Part shown: positions 1 through 9,097 of the stretch, piece by piece
How positions within the stretch are numbered: the first letter of the stretch is position 1
Layout: the number at the start of each line of letters is the position of its first letter
The notes under the pieces: model-generated
What the model was told of the DNA's origin: nothing
What the model saw: the letters and a program-made list of their open reading frames with translations, nothing else
Database searches by the model: none
Position numbers and translations under genes: made by a program
DNA from: Aristophania vespae
GTDB taxonomy: Bacteria > Pseudomonadota > Alphaproteobacteria > Acetobacterales > Acetobacteraceae
Assembly (NCBI RefSeq): GCF_009906835.1
Contig: NZ_CP047652.1
Coordinates: 319,001 to 383,000 of the forward strand
Reading direction: 5' to 3'
Length of the DNA stretch: 64,000 bases

Positions 1-514
1 GGTGTTTTCCCTTTTACCTTTAGATGACCTGCATATGGCACCATAATAGTACCGTCATTTTCGACTTGTGTAGGAGGAAGCTCCTGGCTGGTAATATGTG
101 GCGGAACCATTGTTCCGCTGCCACTGGCGCTGGTGCTGCCAATATTATGATCGGCATTAGAAAACAGGCTGCTACCAAGCTCAAAGATTGTAATACCAAG
201 CATATCTCCCGCACCGATGCGATCATTGCCGGTGGTACGGACATCACCTTTTTGCAAAGTAGAGATAAGCGGTTGAATTTCCGAAGCTAAAATATTGGCA
301 ACTTCGGGCGTCATAGAGACTAATTTATAGTCCAGATTTGCCTTATTTGCCTTGGATTTTGTGTAACCGCGCACTTGCCCCTGCGTAGGGCTGGAACGCG
401 GCATCCAGGAACAACCGGTAAGGAGTAACGCTAATATACCCACAGCCCTATAGATAAGGAGAAAGAGTTCTTAGGTTTATGTGAAGCAATTTTCCTGTTT
501 AAAGAGGCTGACAT
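1..514 (-). CDS. Capsule/polysaccharide export lipoprotein (Wza/KpsD-type), partial, with one frameshift
   Basis: The gene runs off the left edge, so only the N-terminal part is present. Such proteins form the outer-membrane export pore for capsule. The visible protein has a lipobox (LLLTGC) and ends in a Poly_export-like stretch (NDGTIMVPYAGHLKVKG). In the frame of the lipobox the only start is a GTG at 443, which gives a poor, uncharged signal peptide. If the CCC at 446-448 (GGG in the coding strand) is read as four bases, the frame continues upstream to an ATG at 514. That gives MSASLNRKIASHKPK followed by a hydrophobic stretch, which is a normal lipoprotein leader. It lies downstream of the kpsE-kpsM-kpsT genes on the same strand, as expected for a capsule export set. 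Family assignment is good; the start depends on the inferred missing base. Confidence 0.72.
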
Positions 515-718
515 TACGCGTTCTCATAGTTTGTCTAGGGACACGCCGGTGAAAATAATTTCTTGGGCGATAAAAAGCACTAATTTATTTGATTAATGCA
601 AAAGCTCCGGAATTGAAATTCTATGTCATTGCGAAAGACCTTTCGGTTGAGTGAAATATAAAGCCAGGATTTTGGAATAGCTGTTTTGGGCAAAATAGCG
701 CGAAGGAATTATTTTTTT

Positions 719-1366
719 TCATAGTGAGTTATAAACCTCGATACCTTCATCAACGCTGCTAAAATCATGTAACTTTTTGTCATATATCACAGCGCTCCGT
801 GAGCATGTTTCACGGATGAAGCCCATATCATGTGATACGATAATCAGAGCACGATCTGAACGTTTGACAAAAAGTTCATCTTGGCATTTTTTTGCAAATT
901 TTGCGTCACCCACCATAATCACTTCATCGATTAAATAGGCATCAAACTCAATGATAACAGAAAGGGCAAATGCCAGGCGTGCGCGCATGCCAGATGAATA
1001 AGTTTTAACAGGGTCTAAAAGCTGTGAGCCAAGCTCGGCAAATTCATCGACATAATCACGGGCACTTTTATAGTCGAGATTATAAATTCGCGATATAAAC
1101 CGCAAATTATCAAGACCGCTCAAACTTCCTTGGAAGGCTCCACCAAAGGCTAATGGCCAGGATACACTCATATCGCGTTCAATACGGCCTGCTGTTGGTA
1201 ATTCTACACCACCAATAATCCTAATTAATGTAGATTTTCCAGCTCCATTACGGCCCAGAACCCCTACTTTCTCACCGCGCTCCATCTGAAAATTTATTCC
1301 ATCAAGAACCCGTTTTTTCCCGCGTTCAACGTGGTAATCCTTGATGATATCGATGCATCTAATCAT
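719..1366 (-). CDS. kpsT: Capsule export ABC transporter ATP-binding protein KpsT
   Basis: ATPase of an ABC-2 capsular polysaccharide exporter, acting with the KpsM permease at the inner membrane. The 215-residue protein has a Walker A motif GRNGAGKST at residues 38-46, an ABC signature YSSGMRARLAFAL near 122-134 and a Walker B region YLIDEVIMVGD near 144-154. The variant signature and the DEVIMVGD form are typical of the KpsT/Wzt polysaccharide exporters rather than importers. The length suits KpsT, which lacks the C-terminal carbohydrate-binding extension of Wzt. The ATG lies 12 bases after the kpsM stop, so the two are co-transcribed. Confidence 0.9.
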   Translation of the reverse strand: MIRCIDIIKDYHVERGKKRVLDGINFQMERGEKVGVLGRNGAGKSTLIRIIGGVELPTAGRIERDMSVSWPLAFGGAFQGSLSGLDNLRFISRIYNLDYKSARDYVDEFAELGSQLLDPVKTYSSGMRARLAFALSVIIEFDAYLIDEVIMVGDAKFAKKCQDELFVKRSDRALIIVSHDMGFIRETCSRSAVIYDKKLHDFSSVDEGIEVYNSL

Positions 1367-1378
1367 GGAAGAACGCTC

Positions 1379-2167
1379 TTAATTGAGGAAGATATAACGG
1401 CGCACTCTTAGTGTAAGATATAAGCCGATAATAAGCAAAATGACGTTAATCCAGCATGTATAAAATATATCATAGTGAGCATGACTATTCAGTCCAAATT
1501 GCCCAGCACGGATCATTTCAATACTTTCCTGGCTAGGAGACCACATTATGGCCCAACGATATTGCGGCGGAAACCAATCGACCATAATAAAAGCTCCCGT
1601 AAAGGGGAGACTTAAATAGCCAAATACACCAAGAAATTTTTCCAAAAGCTCGGACATTTCAGTTAATGCTGCAAAGATCAGCGCAGTGTTAAAACTGAAA
1701 AGCATGTGAAAAAGCAGTCCTAACCAGAGAAGAGATGGCTCTTCGGGTAACTCCATATAGCCCGTAGATACGGCTGCGGCAAAAACAAGCACACCTGCCA
1801 TCATAGTGCCGATAATTTCAAGAAAACTTCGCGCTATGATGATATCAAGCGGAGTTACCTGTCTATGAAAAAGAAGACTCCCATTGGCTTCAAAAGCCTT
1901 GACAGAGCGGGCCATGCAGTGGCGCCACATTGTAAGAGGAATGTAACCTGTAACGACCATAGCCGTCATAGGTAAACCATGCTCGTGCGAAGGACGGATT
2001 GCCGTCCATAAAATTGTGACACCCGCACAGAAAATTAGCGGTTCTCCTAATACCCATAAAAAACCAAGATCTTCACGTCCATAGCGCGTATGAATCTCAC
2101 GTATAATGAGAGCGTGTATGACGCGAAATTGGAGCATAAAATCTTGGAGTAAGGTATTCTTTTTCAT
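1379..2167 (-). CDS. kpsM: Capsule export ABC-2 permease KpsM
   Basis: Integral membrane subunit of the capsule exporter. The 262-residue protein begins with a short cytoplasmic segment containing IREIHTRYGREDLGFLWVLGEPL, characteristic of ABC-2 polysaccharide permeases. About six hydrophobic helices follow, and the C-terminus RVRRYIFLN is basic. It sits between kpsE (one base upstream) and kpsT (12 bases downstream) in a tight minus-strand operon. No signal peptide is expected. Assignment to the ABC-2 polysaccharide group is strong; the exact polysaccharide exported cannot be read from the permease. Confidence 0.88.
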   Translation of the reverse strand: MKKNTLLQDFMLQFRVIHALIIREIHTRYGREDLGFLWVLGEPLIFCAGVTILWTAIRPSHEHGLPMTAMVVTGYIPLTMWRHCMARSVKAFEANGSLLFHRQVTPLDIIIARSFLEIIGTMMAGVLVFAAAVSTGYMELPEEPSLLWLGLLFHMLFSFNTALIFAALTEMSELLEKFLGVFGYLSLPFTGAFIMVDWFPPQYRWAIMWSPSQESIEMIRAGQFGLNSHAHYDIFYTCWINVILLIIGLYLTLRVRRYIFLN

Positions 2168-2168
2168 C

Positions 2169-3371
2169 TTAGGCTATGCTCCCTGGCCCAAGGATAAGCA
2201 TGCGCACCATAACATGGATGAATAAGAAGCAAACGAAGACCACAGCTAAGCAGAGCAAGGCATATGGATATTCTGGCCAGTCTGGTAAATTAGGCTGTAC
2301 AGGCACATCAACAAAGATCATTTGCTTATCAGCTTGTGCCTGAGCTGTCTCTAATGAAGCTGTTGCACTTGCTAGAAGATGTGTAAGCAGCTTGCGTTGC
2401 AAGATAAGGTCATCATAGCCTCTGATTTTAGGAACAAGAGATTCGTTTTGCGCTCCTGTTATGTCTAGCTGGGCTTGTTCAATCTCTTTTTTCAGTACCT
2501 TAATATGCTGCCGATAAACAGAAATCATCGGGTTATGAGGTGCTGCTTGTTCAAGCTGTGTTAGTTGCATCCTGTATGTCAGCAATAATTGCTGAAGAGA
2601 CGTGATGGAACCAAGAAGAGGCGTAGATTGCTTATCTGGATCTAGCATAGCCGTTTGAGTACGATATTCGGCTAATTGACTATTAACTTTATAAAGTTCG
2701 TTTTGTAATTTTTCGACTTCTTTGCGGGCAGTACGGGTCGTGTTTTCGCGCTGTCTTTTATTAATCTCGTTAACGAGATCCTCACTGATTTTTAAAAGAG
2801 CATGAGCAATATTTTGTGAGTCGACTGCATTAAAGCTTCTTACCTTTAGCTTTGAAATGCCTGTCTCGGAGTCCATAACGACTTTTACATGGCGTTTATA
2901 ATATCTGAAAAAATGTTCTTTATCTTTAAAGTCAAAAAATGCCGGGTAACGTGCCAAAAAATCAGCTTTTTTGGGATTAAAGATCGCGTTGAAATCAAGC
3001 TTTTTGCTTAATTTATGCACTGCATCGCGTGACACCATGTAGTCTTGCACAACGTATGTATTTTCTGATGTCGTGCTCCCGCTTTGAACTAAATTGCTCA
3101 GAGAAAGAGGGGATGAGGGTTGTGTAGAATGCCCATGAACCACAAAATGAGCTTCTGAAATATATTGCGGTGCTGCAATAACATATAAATAAAAGGCAGT
3201 TATTACAGTAGGTAATATTACGGTGATACAAAAAGGCTTATGGTTATGCCAAAAATTTTTAACGCCCTGTACCAGACGTTCCATCAATGAGGGAGGGTGA
3301 TTGGAGTTTGCGTTGACTATATCCATCGATGACAATCCATTCATTCCTGCCGCGTTTAGCCTTAATTCCAC
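2169..3371 (-). CDS. kpsE: Capsule export inner-membrane polysaccharide co-polymerase-type protein KpsE
   Basis: Periplasm-spanning adaptor that links the KpsM/KpsT exporter to the outer-membrane lipoprotein. The 400-residue protein has one membrane segment near residues 48-66 (CITVILPTVITAFYLYVIAA). A large periplasmic region with long coiled coil follows (about 195-335, rich in Q, E and L), then a second membrane segment close to the C-terminus (ALLCLAVVFVCFLFIHVMV). This two-helix arrangement with a coiled-coil middle is that of the KpsE/BexC family. First gene of the kpsE-kpsM-kpsT-lipoprotein operon; the divergent promoter region lies at 3372-3840. Confidence 0.85.
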   Translation of the reverse strand: MELRLNAAGMNGLSSMDIVNANSNHPPSLMERLVQGVKNFWHNHKPFCITVILPTVITAFYLYVIAAPQYISEAHFVVHGHSTQPSSPLSLSNLVQSGSTTSENTYVVQDYMVSRDAVHKLSKKLDFNAIFNPKKADFLARYPAFFDFKDKEHFFRYYKRHVKVVMDSETGISKLKVRSFNAVDSQNIAHALLKISEDLVNEINKRQRENTTRTARKEVEKLQNELYKVNSQLAEYRTQTAMLDPDKQSTPLLGSITSLQQLLLTYRMQLTQLEQAAPHNPMISVYRQHIKVLKKEIEQAQLDITGAQNESLVPKIRGYDDLILQRKLLTHLLASATASLETAQAQADKQMIFVDVPVQPNLPDWPEYPYALLCLAVVFVCFLFIHVMVRMLILGPGSIA

Positions 3372-3840
3372 CTTTTGCCCGTATTACATCATAAAAACCT
3401 AGAAACCAAGTAGTGTCTTTAAAAAGCTCTATAAAATGTTACTTTGAAGTGGGAATAAAAGCTGCATGAATTTTTATAATAAAGTGCTGTTTTTTTATTT
3501 TGAGTTCAAAATGATTATAAAATTTTTTAATATTAAAACATATATAATTGTTAATTAAATGTTACCAAGTCCTAAAAATATTTGTTTATATTTTTGAAAA
3601 TTAATATAATTTATTAGTTTTTTAAAAATTGATTTTCAGATATTATATTTAAATTATTCTTTTCAAAATAAATAAATTTTTTTCTTGCACCTGCTAATTT
3701 TTGTGAAAAGTAAGATGTTATGGCTGCATGCTTGGGGCAGATTAATTTTTTTGACTATGTTTAATGCTCGTAAAACTCTAATATCATGATCTTGGTTATG
3801 ATATTAACGACATAAGTTCTTTACAGAAAAAAGACTTTAT
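3372..3840. other. AT-rich divergent intergenic region between kpsE and manC
   Basis: About 470 bases with no supported gene. The DNA is very AT-rich, with many A and T runs, particularly around 3460-3700. It separates the minus-strand export operon from the plus-strand manC-type gene, so it should hold both promoters. The only clear structure is the inverted repeat described at 3780-3805. Confidence 0.6.
3780..3805. promoter_or_regulatory. Inverted repeat upstream of manC, possible operator
   Basis: AATATCAT and ATGATATT form an 8-base perfect inverted repeat separated by 10 bases, about 35 bases before the manC start codon. The spacing resembles a dimeric regulator site overlapping a promoter. 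No regulator gene is adjacent, so a role in capsule control is inference only. Confidence 0.3.
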
Positions 3841-5253
3841 ATGATGATTCCTGTTATTCTTTCTGGAGGGTCTGGCACAAGGCTTTGGCCTGTATCTCGC
3901 AAGAGCTACCCTAAACAATTTTGTGCACTACTGAGAGAAGAAACGCCTTTTCAAGAAACCTTATTGCGTGCGCGTTCACTTGGGATCAAGGCGTCTCCCA
4001 TCATTGTGGGGAGTTGGGAACATCGCTTTATCATGGCTGAGCAGCTACGGCAGGTTGATATTGAAGATGCAACTATTCTTCTTGAGCCAGTGGCCCGTAA
4101 TTCTGCGGCTGCTATGGCAGCGGCTGCCTTTTTGCAGGCTGATCAAGATGACGAAGCTATTTTATGGTTTATGCCTGCTGATGCAGAAATTAGTGATCTT
4201 GCCGCTCTAGGTGAGGTATTATCACAGGCACGTCAGGCCGCAGAGAAAGGTTTTATTGCAACATTCGGGATGCAACCAACGCGCCCAGAGACGGGCTATG
4301 GTTATATTGAACAAGGTCCCGCTCTCGCCGGAGTGGAAAATAGCTTTCACATTGCCCGCTTTTTAGAAAAACCAGATGAGAGTGAAGCGAAGCGTTTGGT
4401 AAATGACGGTCGCTATTTCTGGAATTCGGGGATGTATATTGCGAAAGCGAAGGTTTTTCTAAGCGAGTTAAAGGCTCTGGCCCCTGATATTTATGACAAT
4501 GTTCAAAAAGCAATTCGTCATAATAGTCGGGATTTAGGTTTTGTTCAGCTTGATAAAGAGGCCTTTAGCCAGTCACCTTCTATTTCAGTTGATTATGCTG
4601 TAGCTGAAAAAACGAGGCGGGCGGCTGTTGTGCCGGCGCGTTTTAACTGGATGGATGTTGGAAGCTGGGATGCTGTATGGGAGCTGACCCCCAAAGATGA
4701 GGCGGGTAACGCCGTTAGGGGAAATGTATTTTTAGATAATGCTCGTAATTGTTACGTCCATTCTGATGGTGTCGTGGCAACTGTCACAGGTGTGAGCGAT
4801 CTAATTATCATTGTGACGCAAGATGCCGTGATGGTGTCGCATCGTGACTCGGCCCAGGATGTCAGGCACATGGTGGCACGATTAAAAAAGGAAGGGCATA
4901 GCGAAGCTGAGCAGCATGTTCGCGTGTACCGTCCCTGGGGGTTTTATGAAAGCCTCATTAAAAAAGAGCGCTTCCAGGTTAAACGTATTTATGTCAGTCC
5001 AGGTGAGCAACTTTCTCTGCAAAAACATTTTCACCGTGCAGAGCATTGGGTTGTTGTTGGAGGTACGGCTGTTGTTACGCGTGATCAAGAACAACTTATC
5101 GTGCAAGAAAATGAAAGTGTTTATTTGCCGCTTGGTTGTGTACACCGCTTAGAAAACCCTGGTCGGATTCCTTTAACGCTTATAGAGGTACAGTCAGGTG
5201 CCTATCTCGGTGAAGATGATATTATAAGATTAGATGATATCTATCAGCGTTAA
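3841..5253 (+). CDS. manC: Mannose-1-phosphate guanylyltransferase / mannose-6-phosphate isomerase
   Basis: Makes GDP-mannose from mannose-1-phosphate and GTP; the fused C-terminal cupin is of the phosphomannose isomerase type. The 470-residue protein opens with the nucleotidyltransferase signature ILSGGSGTRLWPVSRKSYPK at residues 5-24, and has FLEKP near 177 and NSGMY near 200. The C-terminal cupin contains SLQKHFHRAEHWVVV and ends LIEVQSGAYLGEDDIIR, both classic for the ManC/AlgA/XanB bifunctional type. Length is normal. It faces the minus-strand glycosyltransferase genes and converges with them, only six bases separating the stops. Its presence suggests mannose or a GDP-mannose-derived sugar in the capsule. 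Confidence 0.93.
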   Translation: MMIPVILSGGSGTRLWPVSRKSYPKQFCALLREETPFQETLLRARSLGIKASPIIVGSWEHRFIMAEQLRQVDIEDATILLEPVARNSAAAMAAAAFLQADQDDEAILWFMPADAEISDLAALGEVLSQARQAAEKGFIATFGMQPTRPETGYGYIEQGPALAGVENSFHIARFLEKPDESEAKRLVNDGRYFWNSGMYIAKAKVFLSELKALAPDIYDNVQKAIRHNSRDLGFVQLDKEAFSQSPSISVDYAVAEKTRRAAVVPARFNWMDVGSWDAVWELTPKDEAGNAVRGNVFLDNARNCYVHSDGVVATVTGVSDLIIIVTQDAVMVSHRDSAQDVRHMVARLKKEGHSEAEQHVRVYRPWGFYESLIKKERFQVKRIYVSPGEQLSLQKHFHRAEHWVVVGGTAVVTRDQEQLIVQENESVYLPLGCVHRLENPGRIPLTLIEVQSGAYLGEDDIIRLDDIYQR

Positions 5254-5259
5254 AATTTA

Positions 5260-6438
5260 TTATTTTTGCTGAAGCAGTTTTTTGTAAAAAGTTTTGACCC
5301 TGTGTGCATATGGTTCAGGATGGAAAAAGGCTGCTCGCTCTTGCCCAGCTTTAACCAGATTGTGCCTTTTTTCAGAGGAAAGCTGGTCTAGCATTTTAAT
5401 GGACTCAGCCAGAGCATGAACATCGTCAGGATCAGCCAAAATAGCGGCTTTTCCGGCTATCTCTTCAGTGACACCGCCTTTGCTGGTGAGTACTGGTGTA
5501 TTAAGAGCCATGGCTTCGATAATGGGTAAGCCAAAACCTTCTGCCTTTGTTGGAAATAATAATGCTTTAGCTTCACTTAAGGTGCGTAAAAGTGAGTGTC
5601 GGCTACTCCATGGCAGGCGGATGACATTGCTTGTTGAGCTTCGGGAGGTGCAATCGGGGCGGTCATCACCGTCTGGGCCAATAATGACAAGTGGCGTTGA
5701 TGTGCCGCTTAATGCATGAGCCTCAAGAAGTGTTTCTATATTTTTTCGGTGTTCTACACGGCCATAAATTAAAAATGAGCCAGCGGGGGCAATAGAGGGT
5801 GCTTCTTTTATAGCCCTGCGGGTTTTTTCATCAAAGCCGACAGATTGATAAAGTGTTGTAATTCGTTCGGGAGCAAGGGAAAAATGGGTCAGAATTTGCT
5901 GACGTACTGTTTCTGATACAGTAACGAAATAAGTGTCTTTGGCCATCAAATCACGCAATAGACGTTCAAAGCGCTGTGGATCAATGCCTGTTAAGTTTGG
6001 ATGGGTGAGGGGGATAATGTCATGAATTGTCACGACATTACGAGTTCCTTCTAAATAAATAGGAAGTGGTGATGTCCAGTGCATGACAGATGGTGGAGAG
6101 AGAGGCGGTGTTACACGCATCGTCAATAAATGCTTGCGATGTCGATAATGAACGTGAGCAATACGATAAAGGTCTCGTGCCAAGTGTGCACTGCCCCATG
6201 GCGTCGTAAGGTTAGCGCCAACTTTAGGGGCCTGGCCGAGGAGAGCCTGCATAAGCCGCCAGAAGGGTGGGCGCGGTTTATAATCTTCTGTTTGTTCCAA
6301 AAGCCAAGAGGTCGAAATGGCTTTGCTCTCTAAGGCGTGCTGAAGACCCAAAGCATAATAATGGATCCCGGTGCCACCAGTGCGGCCGATATTGCGACCA
6401 TCCAACCAAACGCGCAGAGCAGGCAATGCAGTTTTCAT
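5260..6438 (-). CDS. GT4-type glycosyltransferase of the capsule locus
   Basis: Predicted GT-B fold glycosyltransferase, 392 residues. The N-terminus (VWLDGRNIGRTGGTGIHYYA) resembles the acceptor-side start of family GT4 enzymes. The C-terminal half has the donor-binding pattern GRVEHRKNIETLLEAH near 223-238 and the EX7E-type signature around PTKAEGFGLPIIEAMALNTPVL near 310-330. It is last in the operon kpsC-kpsS-GT4-GT4; its start is 10 bases after the stop of the preceding glycosyltransferase. It probably adds one capsule sugar; GDP-mannose is a plausible donor because manC is adjacent, but that is inference. Confidence 0.85.
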   Translation of the reverse strand: MKTALPALRVWLDGRNIGRTGGTGIHYYALGLQHALESKAISTSWLLEQTEDYKPRPPFWRLMQALLGQAPKVGANLTTPWGSAHLARDLYRIAHVHYRHRKHLLTMRVTPPLSPPSVMHWTSPLPIYLEGTRNVVTIHDIIPLTHPNLTGIDPQRFERLLRDLMAKDTYFVTVSETVRQQILTHFSLAPERITTLYQSVGFDEKTRRAIKEAPSIAPAGSFLIYGRVEHRKNIETLLEAHALSGTSTPLVIIGPDGDDRPDCTSRSSTSNVIRLPWSSRHSLLRTLSEAKALLFPTKAEGFGLPIIEAMALNTPVLTSKGGVTEEIAGKAAILADPDDVHALAESIKMLDQLSSEKRHNLVKAGQERAAFFHPEPYAHRVKTFYKKLLQQK

Positions 6439-6448
6439 AAAAGATAGA

Positions 6449-7696
6449 TCAAGCCTCTAACTGATGAGAAACGGCCAAGGCGCGGCATTGATTAAGGGCT
6501 TGTTCGACACTTTGAGGCCATGGAAAGGGCTTCCAGCCCTTCAGGCGTTCTTTCTGTGCTTGGTAAAGAGGGCCGAAGCGAGTGAAATCATCAATAGCAT
6601 TTTGCCATGCAGGGCCATCTAATGGGTCAAGATAAACAGGCATTTCTCCACCTACTTCTCTTAAGACAGCAATATCAGCACAGATGGCCGGCACCCCTAA
6701 GGCCATTGCTTCTGCTAGGGGCAAACCGTAACCTTCGCTAAAGCTTGGGAAGAGCAGCCCGCATGATCCTTTAAGGAGAGCAGCGACATCATCATCTGAC
6801 AGGGAATTTGTTTCTTCGACGACGTCTTTAAGAGCCGGGCTTCTTTCCAGCAGATCGATGATGTTTTCGTTTTCCCAGCCACGCTTGCCTATTAGTACTA
6901 GGCTAGGAACATTATCTTTGCCGCGTTTTTCGACCATCTGCCGCCATAGGTGCAGTAATAGTAAATGGTTCTTTCGCGGCTCTATGGTACCTAAGCAGAC
7001 AAAAAATGGTTTATCTGTTTTATGGTTCGGTAGAATTTCTTCTAAATGATGTAGCACTTGTGTGTGCACACCATGTGGAATGGGCCAGATTGGCGTTTTA
7101 GAGCGTTTTTTCTCTTCAAATAAAGGCTTTAAATCGTTCGCTACAGCCATAGTTGGCGTGATAACCCCATGAGATAATTCCGCAACAGTTTTCATTCTTG
7201 CGGCATGACGGGCTGGTTCACGGGGACGAGCATATTCAGGATATTGAAGCGGAATAAGATCATGCACCATAGGCACGAATAAAGCTTTGAACCGCTTTAA
7301 GGAGCGCGCTATCGTTTTTTGGCGCATAAGATGATGATGCGATATTAAAAGCATAATGCGCTTTCGACCAGCCATATAAGCTGGTTCACGCCCTAAAAGA
7401 AGATATCTTTTAAGCTGCTGGCTTATTTTTTTTGAGTGCTGAACAGCGTCACGCTCCCCAAGATTCCAGCCTTTACAGAGGGATTCAATAAAGGCTCGCA
7501 CCATTTCTGATGGTAAAGCGCTTATTTGGCCTGTCAGACTGAGGGCAACAAAGCGCGCTTGTGGGGCTTCGTGAGCTAGAAGATATTCTGCATAAGCGAG
7601 TTCGACGCGGTCAATTCCTGTTGGAACAGTTTGCCCGGCACGTGATATGAGTCGGGAAATATCGAGGATAAAAAAAACAGCTTCGGAAGATAACAT
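6449..7696 (-). CDS. GT4-type glycosyltransferase of the capsule locus
   Basis: A second GT-B glycosyltransferase, 415 residues. Its N-terminus has the pattern LISRAGQTVPTGIDRVELAY, common in GT4 mannosyltransferase-like proteins. The C-terminal domain contains CLGTIEPRKNHLLLLHLW near 233-250 and the EX7E region FPSFSEGYGLPLAEAMALG near 315-333. It lies nine bases downstream of kpsS and 10 bases upstream of the other GT4 gene. With that gene it is the only visible chain-building enzyme, so the repeat unit may be short unless further enzymes lie beyond the left edge. Confidence 0.85.
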   Translation of the reverse strand: MLSSEAVFFILDISRLISRAGQTVPTGIDRVELAYAEYLLAHEAPQARFVALSLTGQISALPSEMVRAFIESLCKGWNLGERDAVQHSKKISQQLKRYLLLGREPAYMAGRKRIMLLISHHHLMRQKTIARSLKRFKALFVPMVHDLIPLQYPEYARPREPARHAARMKTVAELSHGVITPTMAVANDLKPLFEEKKRSKTPIWPIPHGVHTQVLHHLEEILPNHKTDKPFFVCLGTIEPRKNHLLLLHLWRQMVEKRGKDNVPSLVLIGKRGWENENIIDLLERSPALKDVVEETNSLSDDDVAALLKGSCGLLFPSFSEGYGLPLAEAMALGVPAICADIAVLREVGGEMPVYLDPLDGPAWQNAIDDFTRFGPLYQAQKERLKGWKPFPWPQSVEQALNQCRALAVSHQLEA

Positions 7697-7705
7697 AGGG
7701 CCAAC

Positions 7706-9097
7706 TTAGTTTTTCTCTAAATATGGTTTAAAGGGCGTTTTTTCGATACGAGCAATGGCGCTTCGTGTGAGTTTTTCGACACCCTCTTCCGAGAAGAATC
7801 CGCCAGGGATAAGGCATTGCTCAATGAGCACGCGTCTATAGGCGGCAAATGTCAATTCATCAGGTTTGCCCGGATTTTTCCAAAAATCATTAAGCTTACC
7901 CTGATTGGTAATATCAGCTATATCATATACAGCTTGACCTAACGTAATAACAGGCACGCCACACGCCAGGGCAAGCGTACCGGTGGTGCTATTAACTGTA
8001 ATGACACCCTGGGCGTATTTTACAACCTGGGCAATATCTCCGGCTTCCATATAATCAATTCGGTTAGAAACACCGTGGGCTTTGGCTAAGCGGTCAATGA
8101 TCTTTTTCCAGTTTTGCACACCATTATCGAGGGGGTGTTCTTTAATCACAAGTCGTTGCTCGAGAGGGGCATGATTTGCAAAAGAGGTAATAACCTTCAC
8201 AATAACTTCTGCCATGCCTGAAAATGACGAATGAAGGCGCAATTGCGCATCTGCATCTAATTGTAGAGGAAGAAGCATATAAGGCTTAGCGCTTTTTCGT
8301 GCCGAAGAGGGAGCCAGCCATCTCATTAAGGCTGCACTGCGACGTTCGGCCTTTTTACGGCGCATTAAACGGCGCAGCCAGCCCACGCCTTCTACCAAAG
8401 GAGGCCAGGGACGGTAGTCTGTCCAATGAGGAAAGCGCCATTTGAGTAAAATCGTTGCACTATTATAGGCAATGCCCTCTAAGGCACGGCGTCGAAAAGA
8501 TGAAGGAACTGGGTTATGTGGTGGTGCCAGGGGAAGGCGGGCGGCTTGATTACGATACCATTCCGGGTCTTTAGGCAAAGTGGAATAACCATTGACACCC
8601 CCACGCTCAAGGGTAACCCAGTCAGGGCGGATATAGCCTTCTTCAAAGACATGTACTGTTACGCCCATATCACGGCATATAAGTATGGCCTGGCTGTGTA
8701 ATTCCCTACAATCACCGAATAATATGACATCGGTAATTTTATGTTTTTGCAGTGTATGGCCCAAAAATCCAGGCCAGGTGCCATATTGTCCACGAAAAGC
8801 TATGCCACCTGGCAGGCGCCAAAAAAGCTCATCGCCACCATTAAAGTTAATTTTCCATACTTTGTGCTTGCGTTTTCGTAATGCTTTTCCGAGGCTTTGA
8901 AAAAAGGGTCCCATTAATCCTTGCAGCAGCAAAAAACGCCTATGTTCTGCAGGGGGGTCTTCTTTAAAGTCGATGCTATCTGCCTGTAGGCGCGGATCTT
9001 CAAATAAAGCTTCGCGGCTAGAGTCAGTAAGGGACTCGTTTTCTGGTTCTGTCATAGAGATTTTATGACCAGTCACGTTCGAAGTCATATTAGTCAC
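7706..9097 (-). CDS. kpsS: KpsS-type capsule beta-Kdo transferase
   Basis: KpsS-family proteins start the beta-Kdo linker on the lipid anchor of group-2 capsules. The 463-residue protein has the family opening RRFLLLQGLMGPFFQSLGKAL near 53-73, followed by KVWKINFNGGDELFW. Conserved central and C-terminal blocks include VHVFEEGYIRPDWVTLERGGVNG near 149-171, KEHPLDNG and GVITVNSTTGTLALACGVPVI near 363-383. The GTG at 9097 overlaps the kpsC stop, and an in-frame ATG at 9088 starts just after that stop; either may be used. Coupling to kpsC and to the ABC export genes supports the role. Confidence 0.87.
   Translation of the reverse strand: MTNMTSNVTGHKISMTEPENESLTDSSREALFEDPRLQADSIDFKEDPPAEHRRFLLLQGLMGPFFQSLGKALRKRKHKVWKINFNGGDELFWRLPGGIAFRGQYGTWPGFLGHTLQKHKITDVILFGDCRELHSQAILICRDMGVTVHVFEEGYIRPDWVTLERGGVNGYSTLPKDPEWYRNQAARLPLAPPHNPVPSSFRRRALEGIAYNSATILLKWRFPHWTDYRPWPPLVEGVGWLRRLMRRKKAERRSAALMRWLAPSSARKSAKPYMLLPLQLDADAQLRLHSSFSGMAEVIVKVITSFANHAPLEQRLVIKEHPLDNGVQNWKKIIDRLAKAHGVSNRIDYMEAGDIAQVVKYAQGVITVNSTTGTLALACGVPVITLGQAVYDIADITNQGKLNDFWKNPGKPDELTFAAYRRVLIEQCLIPGGFFSEEGVEKLTRSAIARIEKTPFKPYLEKN

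Noticed and set aside
24-290. Plus-strand open frame at the left edge
   Set aside because: It is antisense to the export lipoprotein, whose minus-strand frame has recognisable family motifs.
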